Part shown: positions 61,662 through 64,000 of the stretch, in pieces
Position numbering within the stretch: the first letter of the stretch is position 1
How the letters are laid out: every line of letters begins with the position of its first letter
DNA from: Chryseobacterium gleum
GTDB taxonomy: Bacteria; Bacteroidota; Bacteroidia; Flavobacteriales_D; Crocinitomicaceae
Direction of reading: 5' to 3'
Length of the DNA: 64,000 bases
NCBI GenBank assembly: GCA_945862165.1
Contig: CAMAXI010000004.1
Location: forward strand, 124,001 to 188,000
Notes under the pieces: model-generated
What the model saw: only the letters and a program-made list of their open reading frames with translations
Told to the model about the DNA's origin: nothing
Databases searched by the model: none
Made by a program: the position numbers and the translations under genes

Positions 61662-61817
61662 ATGGCAAAGAAAGTTGTAGCAACCTTACAAAAAGGAGGA
61701 GGAAAAGAGCATACGAAAGTAATTAAAATGATAAAGTCTGAGAAATCAGGTGCATTCACTTTCAAAGAAGAAATCGTACACAATGATAAAGTGAAAGAAT
61801 GGTTTGCAAAACACTAA
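61662..61817 (+). CDS. DUF4295 small ribosome-associated protein
   Basis: The 51-residue basic protein (MAKKVVATLQKGGGKEHTKV, then VIKMIKSEKSGAFTFKEEIV, ending VKEWFAKH) is too short for many gene callers. It matches DUF4295, a small family confined to Bacteroidota and placed beside rpmB and rpmG. From memory, Flavobacterium ribosome structures list an extra protein called bL38 that I think corresponds to this family. The link should be checked. A terminator follows at 61845. Confidence 0.9.
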   Translation: MAKKVVATLQKGGGKEHTKVIKMIKSEKSGAFTFKEEIVHNDKVKEWFAKH

Positions 61818-61844
61818 TTCTTAACTAACAATAAATTAATGATT

Positions 61845-61870
61845 AGCTCTCTTACCAAAGGGGGCTTTTT
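61845..61870 (+). terminator. Terminator between DUF4295 and ftsY
   Basis: AGCTCTCTT pairs with AAGGGGGCT (two G-T pairs) around ACCA and runs into TTTTT. It ends the ribosomal operon 28 bases after its last stop; ftsY starts 14 bases after the T tract. Confidence 0.7.
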
Positions 61871-61884
61871 CTATTTTTAACACT

Positions 61885-62841
61885 ATGGCATTTTTCGGAT
61901 TATTTTCCAAAGAGAAAAAAGAAACGCTTAACAAAGGATTAGAAAAAACAAAACAAAGTTTTTTCTCAAAAATTGCACGTACGATCGTTGGTAAGTCCAC
62001 CGTGGATGATGAGGTGCTAGATAATTTAGAAGAAATTCTGATAACATCTGATGTAGGTGTTGAAACAACATTGAAGGTAATAGAACGCATTGAGGCACGT
62101 ATTGCGCGCGATAAATATTTGAATACTTCCGAGTTAAATCGTGTCTTAAAAGAAGAAATTTCCTCTTTATTAGAAGAAAATAATACGCATAATCCAGGGG
62201 AATTTAAATTTCCAGATACAAACGGTCTTCCATATGTAATTATGGTGGTTGGTGTAAATGGAGTAGGTAAAACAACCACGATTGGTAAATTAGCACATCA
62301 CTTTAAAACCGAAGGTAAAAAAGTAGTACTTGGTGCTGCAGATACCTTCCGAGCTGCTGCTGTGGACCAATTAATCATTTGGTCGGAAAGAGTAGGAGTG
62401 CCAATTGTACAACAAGGTATGGGAGCTGATCCAGCATCTGTTGCATTTGATGCACTATCCTCTGCGAAAGCACAAGGAGCAGATGTTGTTATTATTGATA
62501 CTGCAGGACGTTTACATAATAAGGTAAACTTAATGAATGAGTTGTCTAAAATTCGTCGTGTAATGGATAAAATTATCCCGAATGCACCACATGAAGTGTT
62601 GTTAGTATTGGATGGTTCTACGGGACAAAATGCATTTGAACAAGCAAAACAATTTTCCTTAGCAACAGATATTACAGCATTGGCGGTAACAAAATTAGAT
62701 GGAACTGCAAAAGGTGGTGTAGTGATTGGTATTTCTGATCAAATGAAAATTCCAGTGAAATACATTGGCGTGGGAGAAGGAATGAATGATTTACAATTGT
62801 TTCACAGAGAAGAATTTGTGGACTCTTTATTTTCGGAATAA
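61885..62841 (+). CDS. ftsY: Signal recognition particle receptor FtsY
   Basis: The 318-residue GTPase has a short N-terminal region, the N helical domain, and the G domain motifs: GVNGVGKTT (G1, about 126-134), DTFRAAAVDQL (G2), DTAGRLHNK (G3, about 210), TKLDGTAKGG (G4, about 273) and GVGEGMNDLQ. It receives SRP-ribosome complexes at the membrane and delivers proteins to SecYEG. The N-terminal A domain is shorter than in E. coli, as usual in Bacteroidota. A lipoprotein gene begins one base after the stop. Confidence 0.96.
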   Translation: MAFFGLFSKEKKETLNKGLEKTKQSFFSKIARTIVGKSTVDDEVLDNLEEILITSDVGVETTLKVIERIEARIARDKYLNTSELNRVLKEEISSLLEENNTHNPGEFKFPDTNGLPYVIMVVGVNGVGKTTTIGKLAHHFKTEGKKVVLGAADTFRAAAVDQLIIWSERVGVPIVQQGMGADPASVAFDALSSAKAQGADVVIIDTAGRLHNKVNLMNELSKIRRVMDKIIPNAPHEVLLVLDGSTGQNAFEQAKQFSLATDITALAVTKLDGTAKGGVVIGISDQMKIPVKYIGVGEGMNDLQLFHREEFVDSLFSE

Positions 62842-62842
62842 T

Positions 62843-63067
62843 ATGAAACAGATATTTGCATTAGGATTACTTGTCGTTTTCACTTCATGTGCTAACACTA
62901 AAAAATCAACATCGAACACAAAGTCGATTGAAACAAAAAAGAAAGAGGCGTATAAAGATGTAAATAAAGTTGGGGATAAATTGCCAGAGACAAGATATCC
63001 AAATAGCGCGGATACTACAGGGACTTCACCAACTCCATATAAAACTGGTGACGCAAGAGGATATTAA
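62843..63067 (+). CDS. Small lipoprotein downstream of ftsY
   Basis: ATG at 62843 gives 74 residues with a lipobox (LVVFTSCANTKKS, Cys about 15); the remaining 60 are hydrophilic and Lys/Thr/Asp-rich (ETKKKEAYKDVNKVGDKLPE). The longer frame reads inside ftsY and is not the gene. It starts one base after the ftsY stop, so it is translated from the same mRNA. No function known. Confidence 0.7.
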   Translation: MKQIFALGLLVVFTSCANTKKSTSNTKSIETKKKEAYKDVNKVGDKLPETRYPNSADTTGTSPTPYKTGDARGY

Positions 63068-63131
63068 TAGTTTTATTTTATAGATAGTGCTATTTACCTA
63101 AATTATAAAGGGTAATTTCTGTAAATTTTGG

Positions 63132-63165
63132 TCAAAAAAAAAAGACTGCCGAATAGACAGTCTTT
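63132..63165 (-). terminator. Terminator of the porin-like gene
   Basis: On the minus strand GAAAGACTG pairs with CAGTCTTT across a short loop and is followed by a run of T (A run at 63134-63143 on the plus strand). It lies 20 bases after the stop at 63185. Confidence 0.75.
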
Positions 63166-63184
63166 CAAAAATAATAATTCTACA

Positions 63185-63796
63185 TTAGAATTTAAACGAT
63201 AATCCACCGTTTACTAATCCTCCTTGACCAATACCCATTGCAAAATTTGCTCCTAAATTATCCGTAAAGAAATAGCGCATTCCTAAAGCTAATTTAAATG
63301 CGATTGGAGTGATTGCTCCAGATGCAGTATAAGAATATCCAGCATCTGTAGAAGACGCTGTATAAGAGCGATAATTGTAGCCAGCTCCTAATCCTAAATA
63401 AGCATCTAATTTGTCACTGTCTGCAAAGTGAAAATTGAAAGAAGCAGAACTACGAATGTTTTGTGAACCTATATTGTACGTATATATTACAGTATTTGAG
63501 TTTTCAGTAGTTATTGTTGAGTACGATACGTCCACTTTATTGAAATCAATATCCAATCCAACTCCAAATTTGTCAATTAACATATATTCACCTCTAACAC
63601 CTAAGTGATCTATAGAGGAAGTAGAAGCATTAGAAGCTACCGAACCTAATGTACCTTTGAAGGCTAAGTTAAATAAATTGACAACCCCATAATAGGTATC
63701 AACTAAGACATCTCCTTTTTTTACAGCCTGAGCATTTAAGTTGAAACTAGCTAGTGAAGTAACTAAAACTGCAATTGTTAAAATTAATTTTCTCAT
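63185..63796 (-). CDS. Outer-membrane beta-barrel (porin-like) protein
   Basis: The 203-residue protein has a signal peptide (MRKLILTIAVLVTSLASFNLNA). Alternating amphipathic strands follow, such as YMLIDKFGVGLDIDFNKVDV, SFNFHFADSDKLDAYLGLGAGYNYRS and PIAFKLALGMRYFFTDN, with a C-terminal FKF terminus typical of eight-stranded outer-membrane barrels. Length fits the small OmpW/OmpA-barrel class. It is monocistronic and has its own terminator. Confidence 0.85.
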   Translation of the reverse strand: MRKLILTIAVLVTSLASFNLNAQAVKKGDVLVDTYYGVVNLFNLAFKGTLGSVASNASTSSIDHLGVRGEYMLIDKFGVGLDIDFNKVDVSYSTITTENSNTVIYTYNIGSQNIRSSASFNFHFADSDKLDAYLGLGAGYNYRSYTASSTDAGYSYTASGAITPIAFKLALGMRYFFTDNLGANFAMGIGQGGLVNGGLSFKF

Positions 63797-63865
63797 ATAT
63801 TTTATTTTTGTTTATTTCCTGAACGTTTGAAGTTTAAAAAAGTTTCAAGATTATAATAGTGAATG

Positions 63866-64000
63866 TTATACAAACATATTTTTATCCAATTTCAACCAAT
63901 CTAACGTGGATTGATGAAAGATATCTTCTTGTACTTCCTTAGACAAATCACTATCCTCAATAAATTTTCCAATTTCTAAATCTCCTAATGGGAAAGGATA
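63866..64000 (-). CDS. Amidohydrolase-like protein, 3' end only
   Basis: The minus-strand frame enters from the window edge and runs 44 codons to TAA at 63866. It reads YPFPLGDLEIGKFIEDSDLS, then KEVQEDIFHQSTLDWLKLDK and NMFV. The YPFPLGD...STLDWL pattern resembles the C-terminus of amidohydrolase-2/ACMSD-type decarboxylases (Asp in the preceding DYPFPLG, next to the zinc site). The rest of the gene is outside, so the assignment is tentative. Confidence 0.5.
   Translation of the reverse strand, partial: YPFPLGDLEIGKFIEDSDLSKEVQEDIFHQSTLDWLKLDKNMFV

Noticed and set aside
61836-62279. A 147-codon minus-strand frame over ftsY
   Set aside because: It is antisense to conserved FtsY motifs; not a gene.
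1-64000. Prophage or complete insertion sequence
   Set aside because: No integrase, transposase, portal, terminase or capsid genes were seen, and no tRNA attachment site.

Overview
The window looks like a piece of chromosome from a Bacteroidota bacterium, most likely order Flavobacteriales (Fluviicola/Crocinitomicaceae-like). The placement is inferred from several clade traits: AT-rich DNA, few Shine-Dalgarno sequences, -7 boxes of the TAnnTTTG type, a secreted protease ending in a type IX secretion sorting tail, a GldL-like membrane domain, a DUF4295 ribosomal small protein next to rpmB-rpmG, and flavobacterial carotenoid genes. No rRNA, tRNA, CRISPR array, complete insertion sequence or prophage was seen. 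Most genes are ordinary chromosomal genes; the accessory interest lies in three loci and in the small repeats.

Layout. 0.1-3.1 kb: a response-regulator stub, then a three-gene ABC importer for an iron, heme or cobalamin type ligand. 3.1-10.3 kb: a Fib_succ_major protein, comM, an orphan antitoxin-like gene, a GldL-like membrane protein and a GT2/flippase-like pair. 10.3-20.3 kb: ruvC, exoDNase III, a Smr-less mutS2, an FMN reductase, slyD, an MtfA-like peptidase, small lipoproteins, deoC, a lone MNT-type nucleotidyltransferase, a DUF421 protein and a TraB/GumN protein. 20.3-24.8 kb: an AraC regulator with DUF6999, a ketosynthase III fused to a heme-oxygenase-like di-iron domain, and a fatty-acid/sterol hydroxylase. 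This is the best candidate for an undescribed pathway. 24.8-29.5 kb: duplicated small envelope genes, an HTH protein and an ABC-F ATPase.

29.5-40.2 kb is an inorganic-carbon locus on the minus strand: DabA, DabB, a SulP transporter, a DUF2490 protein, a stand-alone beta-carbonic anhydrase and a SulP-carbonic anhydrase fusion. Two small acidic secreted proteins lie at or near its ends. DabA/DabB would drive CO2/bicarbonate uptake while SulP and carbonic anhydrase exchange and interconvert the pool, probably to feed anaplerotic carboxylases because no Rubisco is seen here. 40.3-45.5 kb: a T9SS protease, hemW and PIN-PhoH. 45.6-51.6 kb: a CrtA-like monooxygenase converging on a tightly overlapping carotenoid operon (CrtD-like desaturase, CruF-like hydratase, lycopene cyclase CrtY, methyltransferase). 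This set fits the late steps towards a monocyclic 1'-hydroxylated carotenoid of the saproxanthin/myxol kind; phytoene synthase is not in the window.

51.8-64 kb: DUF2797, PhnA, several secreted or lipoprotein genes of unknown role, an NtrC-type regulator without its DNA-binding domain, DUF4197, cinA, the rpmB-rpmG-DUF4295 operon, ftsY with a small lipoprotein, a porin-like protein and the 3' end of an amidohydrolase-like gene.

Across the window, at least five families of short repeats sit on or directly beside gene 3' ends and often supply the stop codon. One repeat-like block lies inside the ABC-F coding sequence. A separate pair of ~85-nt hairpin elements (33.6 and 52.7 kb) shows compensatory stem changes.
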